Assembly (NCBI GenBank): GCA_009746045.1
Contig: RPFO01000702.1
Location: 372,001-436,000 of the forward strand
DNA from: Mesostigma viride
Taxonomy: Eukaryota > Streptophyta > Mesostigmatophyceae > Mesostigmatales > Mesostigmataceae
Direction of reading: 5' to 3'
Length of the DNA stretch: 64,000 nt
How positions within the stretch are numbered: position 1 is the stretch's first letter; each line of letters begins with the position of its first letter. A model generated the notes under the pieces. That model saw nothing but the letters and a program-made list of their open reading frames with translations. It was not told the DNA's origin and did no database searches. The position numbers and the translations under genes are program-made. Below, in pieces: positions 9,235-17,962 of the stretch.

Positions 9235-10707
9235 ATGAGGCAGCATTTTATCCAAGGCTTTCTTTTAATCACATTAATTACAAATTGTTTTAGTGATCTT
9301 ACTTGGGCTAACAACAAACCAGAGACTCAAGTAACAAGTTTTGCTGATATTATAGAGCCTTTAATGCCGGCTGTAGTTAATATTTATACAATAAAATATA
9401 ACAAAAGAAGACAATCCAAGGACAATCCTTTACCGGAATTAATACCTTTTGAAGAGTTCAAGGATTTCTTCAAGCAATTTAATATACCCTTTGCCTTTGA
9501 CTTGTATCCCAATCTGCATGCCATGTCGCTTGGATCTGGTTTTATTATTGACGAAACCGGCCTAATAGTAACAAATTATCACGTTATTGCAGGGTCTGAT
9601 GAAATACACGTTAAATTATCCGATAATACAGAACTGCCAGCAGTAATTATAGGTAGGGATCCGCAAACGGACTTAGCATTAATCAAAATTAATACTGATA
9701 AAAAATTGCCGTTTGTTTCCTTTGGTAATTCTAATGAAGCAAGAGTTGGGGATATAGTAATTGCTATAGGTAATTCTCTTGGTTTTGGTGGAACTGTTAC
9801 TACGGGGATTATCTCTTCTAAAGGAAGGGATCTTGGTTCTGGTATGGATGAATTAGTTGATGATTTTATCCAAACCGACGCAGCGATAAACACTGGAAAC
9901 TCCGGAGGACCACTGTTTAATATTGAAGGAAAAGTAATTGGTATTAATACTTCTATTCCTGCGGTAAGCGGCGGTACTAATGTGGGTATTGGTTTTGCAA
10001 TTCCATCTAATAAAGCACAAAATATCGTGGATCAGTTAAAGAAAAATGGAAAAATAAGCAGGGGAAAACTAGATATAGCTATTCAAGAAAATACGAAAGA
10101 ACTATCAGAAGCATTAAATATTGATAAAAACTACGGAGTACTAGTAGTAGATGTTAAAATCGGCGGCTCAGGTGATAAAGCTGGATTAAAAAGAGGCGAT
10201 TTAATAATTGGATTTAATGATAAAGAGGTTTTAAATTCAAGAAAATTACAACTATTTGTAGCTGAGGCTAAAATTGACGAAGAAGTCACGTTAACAGTTA
10301 TCAGGGACAGTAAAACAATTGATCTTAAAACTCAGATTTCCGAAGTAAAGGATAATGAAGAAGAACAGCAAGAAGAAGAAAATGATTTACCTCTAAAAAA
10401 TATCAACAACAAAAACTTATTAGAAAAATCAGGAATTGTTTTTACTAATATAACTGAAGACATAAAAAATAGGTTTTACCTTGATAAAACCATTAATGGG
10501 CTTTTTGTTGTTGAGGTCAAAACTAACGACCCAAACATTAAATTAATAGCTGGAGATATAGTACTTGCTATTAATCAAGAGTCTATAAATGATATAGAAC
10601 AATTTAATTCAATATACAAAAAGCTAAAATCTGAGAACAAAAAAAATGCGATCGTACTTGTAAAAAGAAAAGATTTTAGTATGTTTATGACATTCCCGAT
10701 TAAATAA
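9235..10707 (+). CDS. degP: Periplasmic serine protease/chaperone DegP (HtrA)
   Basis: A 490-residue exported HtrA protease that degrades or holds misfolded envelope proteins. A signal peptide is seen at residues 1-26. The trypsin-like domain carries the triad H116 (TNYHVIAG), D146 (TDLALIKI) and S223 (GNSGGPLF). Two PDZ domains follow: the first around 270-360, the second in the last 90 residues. An acidic linker rich in E and Q separates them. It is the third gene of the hflK-hflC-degP operon, which suits joint control of envelope stress. Confidence 0.97.
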   Translation: MRQHFIQGFLLITLITNCFSDLTWANNKPETQVTSFADIIEPLMPAVVNIYTIKYNKRRQSKDNPLPELIPFEEFKDFFKQFNIPFAFDLYPNLHAMSLGSGFIIDETGLIVTNYHVIAGSDEIHVKLSDNTELPAVIIGRDPQTDLALIKINTDKKLPFVSFGNSNEARVGDIVIAIGNSLGFGGTVTTGIISSKGRDLGSGMDELVDDFIQTDAAINTGNSGGPLFNIEGKVIGINTSIPAVSGGTNVGIGFAIPSNKAQNIVDQLKKNGKISRGKLDIAIQENTKELSEALNIDKNYGVLVVDVKIGGSGDKAGLKRGDLIIGFNDKEVLNSRKLQLFVAEAKIDEEVTLTVIRDSKTIDLKTQISEVKDNEEEQQEEENDLPLKNINNKNLLEKSGIVFTNITEDIKNRFYLDKTINGLFVVEVKTNDPNIKLIAGDIVLAINQESINDIEQFNSIYKKLKSENKKNAIVLVKRKDFSMFMTFPIK

Positions 10708-10729
10708 TGAAAGCTTAAAAAGAATTAAT

Positions 10730-11554
10730 ATGGAGAAAACGGATAATTATTTAGATAATACAAATTTAAGCAAGAATACGGATTCTGTGGCTGTTCTTAG
10801 TTTTTATAGTTTTGTAAATATTCCTGAGCCAGAAGCTTTACTCCCCAAAATTTTGTTAATTACTAAGAAAAAATATGTAAAGGGTACTATTATTCTTGCA
10901 AAAGAAGGTTTTAACGGTTCCATATCTTCTACCGCAGAAGACGATTTGCATCTAGTTATTAAAACATTACAAGATCTTACTAATCCAAAGGATATTAGCG
11001 TAAAGGTAAACTATTGCAACATCCAGCCATTTTCCAAAATTAAAATAAAACTAAAAAATGAAATTGTTTCCATGAAAGCTGGGGAGATTGATGTAGAAAA
11101 ATTGAAAGGAGAATATATTGAAACAACTGATTGGGATAAGTTGATCCAAAGAAGTGATGTAATAACAGTAGATACAAGGAATAGCTATGAGGTAAAAGCC
11201 GGTACTTTTGAAGGAGCACTAGATCCACATACCGAAAGTTTTAGAGAGTTTCCAGAGTGGGCTAAAAATAATGCTGAATTGTTTAAAAACAAAAAGATAG
11301 CCATGTTCTGCACTGGAGGTATCAGGTGTGAAAAATCTACTGCTTACATGAAAGCCCTTGGTTACGATGAAGTGTATCATCTCAAAGGAGGAATTCTGCA
11401 ATATCTTGAAGATACCAAAAACAAAAATGGAGTTTGGAAAGGAAATTGTTTTGTATTTGACGATAGAGGGGCTGTTGATTCGGATCTATTACCTACTGAA
11501 GGATACTGGGTTCAAAAAGGCCAAAATGCTAAGAGTGTTAGTAGAAATAAATGA
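10730..11554 (+). CDS. trhO: tRNA uridine(34) hydroxylase TrhO (YceA-type rhodanese)
   Basis: Cytoplasmic tRNA-modifying enzyme of 274 residues that installs 5-hydroxyuridine at the wobble base in an oxygen-dependent way. The N-terminal ferredoxin-like domain contains AKEGFNGSIS; the rhodanese domain has the catalytic loop FCTGGIRCEKS near residue 195, and the family ending FDDRGAVDSDLLP follows. About 20 extra residues precede the usual start. Its stop overlaps the next gene by four bases (ATGA), linking it to a regulator-like gene. Confidence 0.95.
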   Translation: MEKTDNYLDNTNLSKNTDSVAVLSFYSFVNIPEPEALLPKILLITKKKYVKGTIILAKEGFNGSISSTAEDDLHLVIKTLQDLTNPKDISVKVNYCNIQPFSKIKIKLKNEIVSMKAGEIDVEKLKGEYIETTDWDKLIQRSDVITVDTRNSYEVKAGTFEGALDPHTESFREFPEWAKNNAELFKNKKIAMFCTGGIRCEKSTAYMKALGYDEVYHLKGGILQYLEDTKNKNGVWKGNCFVFDDRGAVDSDLLPTEGYWVQKGQNAKSVSRNK

Positions 11555-12180
11555 TCAAAGCGCAATTTAAACTGGTTAAAGAAGTAATTCTGCTTACCAG
11601 AAGTAATCTGCTTGCTAATTCAATAAAGGATAATTTATTAGATGCTGACTTTTTTTATATATATAACGATTACCAAGCACTTGTTAATTTCCATAATAAA
11701 ATTAATTTATTAATAATAGACTTAAGTGATTTAACTCTTGATAATATCTGGCATCATAAAATCAAGACTATTGTAAATTTAACTAGTAAAAATAAATTTT
11801 CACAAGATGAGATAAATATTTCTAAGCCATTGAGGTTGAATAACTTCTTAAAAATAATACAGGGTGTAAATAATAGCCAGGATATTTTTTGTATAATTAA
11901 TAATGATTTTATTTATAACGAGAAATTACATACACTTAGCTCGCAAGAAAACTCGATTAGATTAACAGCAAAAGAAAATAACATTTTTAAGTCTATGTTA
12001 CTTAGCACAGACTTTAGAATTGAAAAAGAATTTCTTTTAAAAAATGTGTGGAAGTACCACAAAAATAGCGAGTCATCTACTATTGACACTCACCTTTACA
12101 GGCTTAAAGCCAAACTACCTGATAATATGTTGGAACTTAAAAGTAATAGTTGTCAACTAAAGATTACCTCCCTGGATTAG
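11551..12180 (+). CDS. Atypical OmpR-like regulator: degenerate receiver plus winged helix
   Basis: A 209-residue protein with a receiver-like N-terminal half and a C-terminal OmpR/PhoB winged helix (RLTAKENNIFKSML, then STIDTHLYRLKAKL as recognition region). In the receiver, the aspartate in LLIIDLSDL and the lysine-proline in ISKPLRL are kept. However, the acidic pair that binds magnesium is replaced (VILLTRSN in place of VDD-type), so ordinary phosphorylation is doubtful. Translation is coupled to trhO by the ATGA overlap. It is a probable DNA-binding protein with unknown targets. Confidence 0.8.
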   Translation: MIKAQFKLVKEVILLTRSNLLANSIKDNLLDADFFYIYNDYQALVNFHNKINLLIIDLSDLTLDNIWHHKIKTIVNLTSKNKFSQDEINISKPLRLNNFLKIIQGVNNSQDIFCIINNDFIYNEKLHTLSSQENSIRLTAKENNIFKSMLLSTDFRIEKEFLLKNVWKYHKNSESSTIDTHLYRLKAKLPDNMLELKSNSCQLKITSLD

Positions 12181-12252
12181 ACACAAGATTACTCGAAGTG
12201 TAGCTCTTATTAGGGAAGTCATAAAGGCATCCATGATAACCGATAAATACTA

Positions 12253-12290
12253 GTATTATTTATTATTCAAAAAAGAATAATAAATAATAC
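12253..12290. terminator. Perfect 16-bp hairpin after the trhO-regulator operon
   Basis: The arms GTATTATTTATTATTC and GAATAATAAATAATAC are perfect complements with a loop of six A. The hairpin is nested in a looser palindrome (CGATAA at 12241-12246, TTATCG at 12293-12298). It lies between convergent units and is probably a bidirectional terminator; it is strikingly long and GC-poor. Confidence 0.6.
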
Positions 12291-12398
12291 AATTATCGAA
12301 TTTTTATTATGTTAGATAATAACTAGTTTCCAAGTGATTATCTGGAGTATTCCCATAAAACGCTACGTGCGGAGAATGGATAAATCTAAAATGTATAC

Positions 12399-12932
12399 TT
12401 ATGTTTCTATTTTGTTACGTATAATAAAAGGCATTTGAGTAATCATAAATAATAAGGTAATTGGAAGAGCACCAAAAACCTTAAAATTCACCCAGGTTTC
12501 TTCTGTAAAATTCCGCCAAATTACTTCATTGGTCATTGCCATTATTATAAAAAAGCACATAAAGCGGATATTAAGCTGCCGCCATTTTGCCTCTTCCTTA
12601 AAGGAAATGGCTTTCCCAAAAACGATTTTAGTGGCGGGCTGCCATTTAAAATTGGTAATCAAAAAAATTAGCGCAAAAACAATATATAACACTGTTGGTT
12701 TCATTTTAATAAAAACACTATTACCGCTAAACAATGTTAAGCTAGAAGATATTAGAAGTAACCCAGAAGAAATTATATTAACCATGTTTATCTTCTTTTC
12801 CATAAAGTAGATAATTATTACTCCAATTACAGAAGCAATGAGCATATATAACGTTGCGGTAAGAACTCCATTATTGCTGTAACCAATAAAAAAGGCCACT
12901 ACAGGTCCGAATTCAGCCAAAAACTTAAGCAT
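12399..12932 (-). CDS. yciB: YciB/IspZ family inner-membrane septation protein
   Basis: A 177-residue membrane protein with about five helices. The family start (LKFLAEFGPVVAFFIGY) and the WQPATKIVFGKA and RNFTEETWVNFKVFG segments identify YciB, which in E. coli influences envelope synthesis and division with the elongation machinery. Its start overlaps the FTR1 gene by eight bases, so it is the last gene of a three-gene operon whose first two look like iron transport; a direct functional link is not known. Confidence 0.95.
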   Translation of the reverse strand: MLKFLAEFGPVVAFFIGYSNNGVLTATLYMLIASVIGVIIIYFMEKKINMVNIISSGLLLISSSLTLFSGNSVFIKMKPTVLYIVFALIFLITNFKWQPATKIVFGKAISFKEEAKWRQLNIRFMCFFIIMAMTNEVIWRNFTEETWVNFKVFGALPITLLFMITQMPFIIRNKIET

Positions 12933-13743
12933 ATTTGCTCTTAGTTAAGAGTGTCCTAATTTTCATCATAGTTAATGTAAACATAATACTTGAAAGGTAA
13001 AAAATAATTTGCATACCATTTGGCTTAGAATCATAACCAACTGTAATATGTAGTAACTTGCCTACTATACTGTTATTGTCAATTAACCATGAAGTATCCC
13101 ATAAAGTTTCTCTATACATTTCAATAACACCCACAGAGGTTAATATCCCTGCAGCTTCTGAGGCAAGACCAGCAGCAATAAGTATTAGTAATATAGTAGA
13201 AACTTTAAATATATATTTACCTGCTAGTTTTATCAGGCCTGTATATATCACCACACCAACAATAAAACCGCTAATGCTCCCGATAACTAAACCTATTACA
13301 TATTCACTAGCTGATAAAGAGGCAGAAGATATTCCGTAGACTAATAAAATGATCTCTGCTCCTTCTCTAAAGATCGTACTTGCAACAATCGCAACTAGCA
13401 GGGTTTTGCTTGCATTATTTGTAGTTATTTTTTCTGCTAATTTTCCTAAATTATTTTTAATTTTTTGAGTGTAACCTTGCATCCATACTACCGTCCAGCT
13501 TATTATCACAGCTGTTAGCAGAATAACACTAGAATCAAATATTTCGTCGCCGTAAGTACCATAAACTGTTGTTACGGTTCTAATAAAAAAGGCAAATATA
13601 GAAGCCAGAACGATACCGGTCATAGCCCCCATAATAACATAAATTCTAGAATTTTTTATATGACTTGTTGAAGCTAAAATCACGCCTAATAATAAGGCAA
13701 TCTCAAGACATTCACGAAAGATTATAATTGCTATTTTAAACAT
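12925..13743 (-). CDS. FTR1-family iron permease
   Basis: A 272-residue polytopic protein with about seven helices. FTR1/EfeU permeases move iron across the inner membrane using paired R-E-x-x-E motifs, and both are present: RECLE at residues 10-14 and REGAE at 126-130. The second helix of the repeat is followed by the usual small-residue segment. It overlaps the cupredoxin gene (8 bp) and yciB (8 bp), indicating one transcript. No EfeB peroxidase or full EfeO is nearby, so this is a minimal two-part uptake system by inference. Confidence 0.93.
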   Translation of the reverse strand: MFKIAIIIFRECLEIALLLGVILASTSHIKNSRIYVIMGAMTGIVLASIFAFFIRTVTTVYGTYGDEIFDSSVILLTAVIISWTVVWMQGYTQKIKNNLGKLAEKITTNNASKTLLVAIVASTIFREGAEIILLVYGISSASLSASEYVIGLVIGSISGFIVGVVIYTGLIKLAGKYIFKVSTILLILIAAGLASEAAGILTSVGVIEMYRETLWDTSWLIDNNSIVGKLLHITVGYDSKPNGMQIIFYLSSIMFTLTMMKIRTLLTKSKYA

Positions 13744-14095
13744 CTTTACTTTTTTCTGTTACAATAATCTTACCTTGAGCGCTTTCTTGGTGAAAATCGC
13801 CAAAGAACTTGTATTCTCCAGGAGCTAAAGGGGCTAGAACAATCTTAATAGAGCTATTACCAAGGACTATTTTTTCCCTTTTTAAATCAATACTCTCAAA
13901 CTCTTCTATTGTTGGATCATCGTTATATACGGTAATATTAACCTTTTTATCAGTAGGCAGTTCAACAATATCAGGCATAAATTTATGATCCTTGATGTGA
14001 AGATCAACTTTGACTACATCATCATCCGAAGCAATAGAAATCTGTGTTAAGAAAATAATTAACAGAAATATTAGAGATTGACTTTTTTTAACCAT
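13736..14095 (-). CDS. Exported cupredoxin-like domain protein, FTR1 partner
   Basis: From the ATG at 14095 this is 119 residues: a clear signal peptide (KKSQSLIFLLIIFLTQISIA) and a single small cupredoxin-like beta-sandwich with the LAPGEYKFFGDFH pattern. A TTG at 14131 and an ATG at 14116 would extend it but spoil the signal peptide. The cysteine ligand of blue copper proteins is absent; only a histidine in GDFH and acidic residues (EEFES) remain, more like EfeO-type cupredoxins that accompany FTR1. It is the first gene of the operon and probably hands metal to the permease from the periplasm. Confidence 0.82.
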   Translation of the reverse strand: MVKKSQSLIFLLIIFLTQISIASDDDVVKVDLHIKDHKFMPDIVELPTDKKVNITVYNDDPTIEEFESIDLKREKIVLGNSSIKIVLAPLAPGEYKFFGDFHQESAQGKIIVTEKSKDV

Positions 14096-14224
14096 AATCT
14101 GCCAGTAAAAATTCATTACATGATTGTACAAACATAATGCTAATATATTTTGATTAGCTAATAAATTATCTACCTATAATGATATAGCATTTTAAGCTAT
14201 CAAACAACGAAATTTATAAATATT

Positions 14225-14249
14225 AGATGCCAAAAGCTTTTGGGCATCT
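14225..14249 (-). terminator. Hairpin downstream of the M32 carboxypeptidase
   Basis: AGATGCC / GGCATCT arms (7 bp), continued by AAAAG / CTTTT with one bulged G. It lies 28 bases past the stop of the minus-strand carboxypeptidase and before the cupredoxin promoter region. The tail on the minus strand is AT-rich but not a pure T run. Confidence 0.5.
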
Positions 14250-14276
14250 AGTTATACCTTCTACGGTTTATGCTCA

Positions 14277-15776
14277 CTAAAGATATTTATTTTTTAAATA
14301 ATTAATAAAAATTATAGGATCAATTTGTTTTAAACCGGTTGATTCTTGTAATAACTCTCGTGAAGATTTTAAAGAACCGTATTGGCGCAAGTTGTTGCTC
14401 AAGTAATTGTTTAAACTATCAAAAGTACCTTTAGACAATTCCGTATCCATCTTAATATTTTGTTTTTTGGCACGATTCATAACCATACTAGAAATTATAG
14501 CCCCGTTAGTATAAGAAGGAAAATAACCAATCATACCCGCCGGCCAGTGTATATCTTGCAGGCAGCCATTTGAATAAGAATCCGGCGTAATACCAAGATA
14601 CTCTTTCATTTTACTGTTCCATAATTCCGGCAAGTCAGCGGCTTTTATTTTACCATTTATTATTTGCTGTTCAATTTCAAAACGCAAAATGACATGTAAC
14701 GGATAGGTTACTTCATCTGCATCTACCCTAATAAAGCTGGGATGTACTCTTGTCATTAATTTATATAAATTTTCTCCTGAATATTCTGCTCCGCTAATGT
14801 TAAATTCGTCTTTTAGTAATTGTGCTAAAAATTCGGTAAACTCTAAAGAAGTACAAGCTTGCATCTCCATAATCAATGATTGGCTTTCATGAAAAGCCAT
14901 TCCCTTAGGTTTTCCTACTGGTTGATTAATGTATTTTTCAGGTAGATTTTGTTGATACAAACCGTGACCGGTTTCATGAATTACTGCAAACAGGCTAGAT
15001 AAAAAATTATTCTCATCATATCTTGTAGTAATTCTTACGTCAAACCGTCCTCCTATACAAAAAGGATGTGTGGATTTATCTAACCTGCCTCGATTCAAAT
15101 CAAATCCCATTTTTTCCAGAACTTTTACACCTATAGCTTTCTGGGTACTTTCATCTATCGGTTTAGTTAATTTTATGAATTTTTCGGAGGATTGCTTTTC
15201 AGCTATTTTAGCAATTAACCCAGGTAATTCTTTTTTTAGAACATTGTAAACACTGGTGATTTCTGATACTTCCCTTTCCGGATCAAAACTATCAACTAAA
15301 CTATCGTAAATAGGTTTTCCAAGTTTTTCAGATTTAGCAGTAGCTATTTGAATACAAGTATTAAATACCCTATCTAAATAAGGAACTAAAGTTTTAAAAT
15401 CGTTTTCAGCTCTGCACTTGCGCCAAGCAAATTCTGATTCCCCTGAAGCTATCGAAAACTCATATTTCATTTCCGGAGTAATACAAACTTCTTCTTCATA
15501 AGATTTTTTGATAAGTTTCAGATTTGCTTTTTGCCAATCATCTAAAAAATCCTGCTCAGGCAAAGCAGCTTCTATCAAATCACCGAATTTTTGACTAGTA
15601 CTCATTTCATGAATCAAAGATTCAAGTGTAGCCATTTCTTGTTGTCTTGTTTTGGCAGATCCGGATCTTAGCATAGTTGCGGAATCCCAGTGTACAAGAG
15701 ATGAAATATTGCTTAAATGAGAAATCTGTTCAATTTCTTTTTCTAATTTTAGGTAGTTATTAATTTTATTAGACAT
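14277..15776 (-). CDS. M32 family carboxypeptidase (Taq type)
   Basis: A 499-residue cytoplasmic zinc metallopeptidase that trims C-terminal residues from peptides. The HExxH motif is seen as HETGHGLYQQ near residue 263, with the downstream glutamate in FHESQSLIMEMQ. HPFCIGGRFDVRITTRY and MRVHPSFIRVDADEVTYPLH-type segments (given here in short) are family hallmarks. Length is normal. It stands alone, flanked by hairpins. Peptide recycling suits a host-dependent bacterium. Confidence 0.97.
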   Translation of the reverse strand: MSNKINNYLKLEKEIEQISHLSNISSLVHWDSATMLRSGSAKTRQQEMATLESLIHEMSTSQKFGDLIEAALPEQDFLDDWQKANLKLIKKSYEEEVCITPEMKYEFSIASGESEFAWRKCRAENDFKTLVPYLDRVFNTCIQIATAKSEKLGKPIYDSLVDSFDPEREVSEITSVYNVLKKELPGLIAKIAEKQSSEKFIKLTKPIDESTQKAIGVKVLEKMGFDLNRGRLDKSTHPFCIGGRFDVRITTRYDENNFLSSLFAVIHETGHGLYQQNLPEKYINQPVGKPKGMAFHESQSLIMEMQACTSLEFTEFLAQLLKDEFNISGAEYSGENLYKLMTRVHPSFIRVDADEVTYPLHVILRFEIEQQIINGKIKAADLPELWNSKMKEYLGITPDSYSNGCLQDIHWPAGMIGYFPSYTNGAIISSMVMNRAKKQNIKMDTELSKGTFDSLNNYLSNNLRQYGSLKSSRELLQESTGLKQIDPIIFINYLKNKYL

Positions 15777-15957
15777 AAATATAAGAAAATCTTCTGAAGA
15801 TGTTATAATAAATATAGGTAAGAGGACTTACAGCTTATAATTTTATCCAAAACCTGTCAACTATAGACGGTGATATTCAACTAACCATTAGCTTACAGTT
15901 TTTTTCTTACAGCCCTATTCATACAAGTCTTAGGGCTGAACGTCTCTTGCGAAAGTT

Positions 15958-16431
15958 TTAATTATCCTCCAATTCAGTATCTACCCTATAATATGATTCG
16001 TCAATTGTTGAAATTTTCTGGTCTTTTGATATGTGCAATATTGAGACCACGTGAAAAATACCAGCTTTCTCAGTTACAAGCTCATATTGTATTGTAGCTG
16101 TGATCCCATCTGCAGAAATAGTTTGTTTTTGCAATACAGCACCCCAACTACCATACATTTCCTTAAGTTCTACCAAACGTTTTTCTAATTCCTTGTATCC
16201 TTTTGCGAAGATCTGACCATCCTCTATACATACTATTTCAGGTGTAAAAAGCTCTTTTATTTCTTTAATGTGATTTTTAGACTCAGATTTACCTAAATTA
16301 TCTTGGAATTGAAGATATTTAGTTATTAAATTACCAGTTGTAATATCCTGGGCAGCTTTCACAAAATTGTTTAGGCTTAGGCTAATTATAATGATAGTGA
16401 AAAAAATTACAGATTTTTTTATATAAAGCAT
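15958..16431 (-). CDS. Exported NTF2/SnoaL-like small protein
   Basis: A 157-residue protein with a strong signal peptide (residues 1-26, ending FVKA). The remainder shows the helix-helix-then-curved-sheet order of the NTF2/SnoaL fold: an N-terminal helical stretch, ELFTPEIVCIEDGQIFAKGYKELEKRL, then long beta strands. It has no evident catalytic residues. Unrecognised beyond the fold, and the fold call is tentative. Confidence 0.7.
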   Translation of the reverse strand: MLYIKKSVIFFTIIIISLSLNNFVKAAQDITTGNLITKYLQFQDNLGKSESKNHIKEIKELFTPEIVCIEDGQIFAKGYKELEKRLVELKEMYGSWGAVLQKQTISADGITATIQYELVTEKAGIFHVVSILHISKDQKISTIDESYYRVDTELEDN

Positions 16432-16501
16432 TTTATAAAACAGGTTAATTGTTAATTAAAGTTATAGTATAGCTTGTATAATATGTTTTTGCAAAAATCA
16501 A

Positions 16502-17371
16502 TTACAACTTGTGCGTTAACAATTCATCAATAAATACAGTTACAAATTTATCAGGTAAGGAAGCATGATAAATTGAATCTGAAACAAAAATTTTATCAAT
16601 TGGAGAAAGCATGATTTTTTCTTTTGCATTTCCTGATAAAACAGGATGAGTAACATACGCTTCTATAGCTAAGGCCTCATGCTCTTTTAACAACTGGGCA
16701 GCTTTGCATAAAGTATTTCCACTATCTACTATATCATCAATTATAATACATTTTTTATTTTTAACGTTACCAATTATTTTAGACATAAAACATTCGTTGT
16801 TAGTATCACGATATTTATTAATAACTGCTAGATCCTTGCCGAAAAGAGAACAAAAGTTACGAGCTCTAGCAATCCCACCTATATCAGGCGAAACCACAAC
16901 TATCTCCGGGCTGTTTTTATAAAAAGGGAAAAATATACTTGCTGGATCAAAGTTAAAAATTGGAACATTAAATACAGCTTCTAATTGTCTCGAATGTAGG
17001 TCAAGGGTTATAATTTTTGTTACTCCTGCACTTTCTAAAAGCTTAATTACCAAGCTGGCAGATATCGGACCATTTTGATAGGTAGTGCGATCTTGCCTGC
17101 TGTAACCAAAATAAGGAATTACACCGATTATATTTCTTGCCCCGGCTCTTTTAGCCGTATCTATTAAAAGCAATAGCTCCATAAGATGATCATTAACAGG
17201 AGAAGAGGTAGATTGCACTATAATCACATCTTCTTCGATCTTATCTTGAACTTCTACTCTTAATTCACCGTCACCAAAATTTCTGATTTCGGTATTAAGT
17301 AGCTTATAACCTGTATTTTTAGCGATTTTCTTAGCTAGCAGCTTATTGCTTGATCCTGAAATGATTTGCAT
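16502..17371 (-). CDS. prs: Ribose-phosphate pyrophosphokinase (PRPP synthetase)
   Basis: Makes PRPP from ribose 5-phosphate and ATP. From the ATG at 17371 it has 289 residues and starts with the usual QIISGSSN; AAAGGGA lies upstream as ribosome site, and an upstream ATG (17413) would overlap the previous gene. Visible hallmarks are IPYFGYSRQDR, the LDLHS ribose-binding segment, SPDIGGIARA and the PRPP loop IIIDDIVDSGNT. It is slightly shorter than the usual 310 residues. It is notable because reduced Rickettsia import nucleotides; with the transaldolase at 49205 it suggests a retained pentose pathway. Confidence 0.95.
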   Translation of the reverse strand: MQIISGSSNKLLAKKIAKNTGYKLLNTEIRNFGDGELRVEVQDKIEEDVIIVQSTSSPVNDHLMELLLLIDTAKRAGARNIIGVIPYFGYSRQDRTTYQNGPISASLVIKLLESAGVTKIITLDLHSRQLEAVFNVPIFNFDPASIFFPFYKNSPEIVVVSPDIGGIARARNFCSLFGKDLAVINKYRDTNNECFMSKIIGNVKNKKCIIIDDIVDSGNTLCKAAQLLKEHEALAIEAYVTHPVLSGNAKEKIMLSPIDKIFVSDSIYHASLPDKFVTVFIDELLTHKL

Positions 17372-17375
17372 AATT

Positions 17376-17918
17376 TTAGTCCCTTTCGCATAACATCCAA
17401 GTAATTTTACCATGGTTTACTTTTTTAACCACTGCAAATCCTGTTTTTGCATAAACTCTAATTGCACCAACATTAGCAGTATCGGGATCAACAAATACAT
17501 TCTTAAATGAAGGAAAAACGTATTGGTGTAAAAAATCGCTTAATGCTTTAGTCCCAATACCCTTACCGGTAAATTCTACTTCGCCAATATAACAATCAAG
17601 GCCAGCACAAGAGATAGGTAATTCCGAAATGTCATCGCCTTGTTCACGCGGAAAGTCATGAACATTATAATATTGGATATAGCCGATTGGTATTTCCTCA
17701 AAAAAAATGGTAAAAGCCCACATACGCTTTTTAATTATTTTTTCCTTACCCTGAAGTTTTTTATATCCCTTAATATAATGACCGTATTTCTCCTCAATCA
17801 ACTTCATTGTCCATTTGACATCCTGTTCCCACCATGCCTTTACATGAGGAGTCTCTAGCCATGCTAGCAACAAATCCAGATGGGATTTACTTAATGGCTT
17901 GAAGGTAATATTGCTCAT
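17376..17918 (-). CDS. GNAT acetyltransferase, AAC(6')-like
   Basis: A 180-residue GCN5-type N-acetyltransferase. The pattern of the aminoglycoside 6'-acetyltransferase / siderophore-type group is visible: LLAWLETPHVKAWWEQD at the start, IGYIQYYN, the acetyl-CoA loop EFTGKGIGTKAL, and PDTANVGAIRVYAKTGF near the end. Whether it acts on an aminoglycoside or on a cell metabolite is unknown. prs follows four bases after its stop, so the two are probably co-transcribed. Confidence 0.88.
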   Translation of the reverse strand: MSNITFKPLSKSHLDLLLAWLETPHVKAWWEQDVKWTMKLIEEKYGHYIKGYKKLQGKEKIIKKRMWAFTIFFEEIPIGYIQYYNVHDFPREQGDDISELPISCAGLDCYIGEVEFTGKGIGTKALSDFLHQYVFPSFKNVFVDPDTANVGAIRVYAKTGFAVVKKVNHGKITWMLCERD

Positions 17919-17962
17919 CTTGATTACAAAAACTGGATTTAAAGGGTAATAATCAATTTAAA

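Noticed and set aside
9579-9893. Minus-strand open frame of 104 codons opposite degP
   Set aside because: It covers the conserved protease domain in the other strand; a shadow of degP codon use.
14096-14131. TTG-led extension of the cupredoxin protein
   Set aside because: It would put a polar stretch before an otherwise ideal signal peptide and has no ribosome site.
15910-15938. CAGCCCT / AGGGCTG stem after the NTF2-like gene
   Set aside because: The loop is long (15 bases) and the following minus-strand sequence is A-rich instead of T-rich, so it does not look like a terminator.
16043-16058. Third parS-like sequence around CACGTG
   Set aside because: It matches the consensus at only 10 of 16 positions and lies far from parAB within a coding region.
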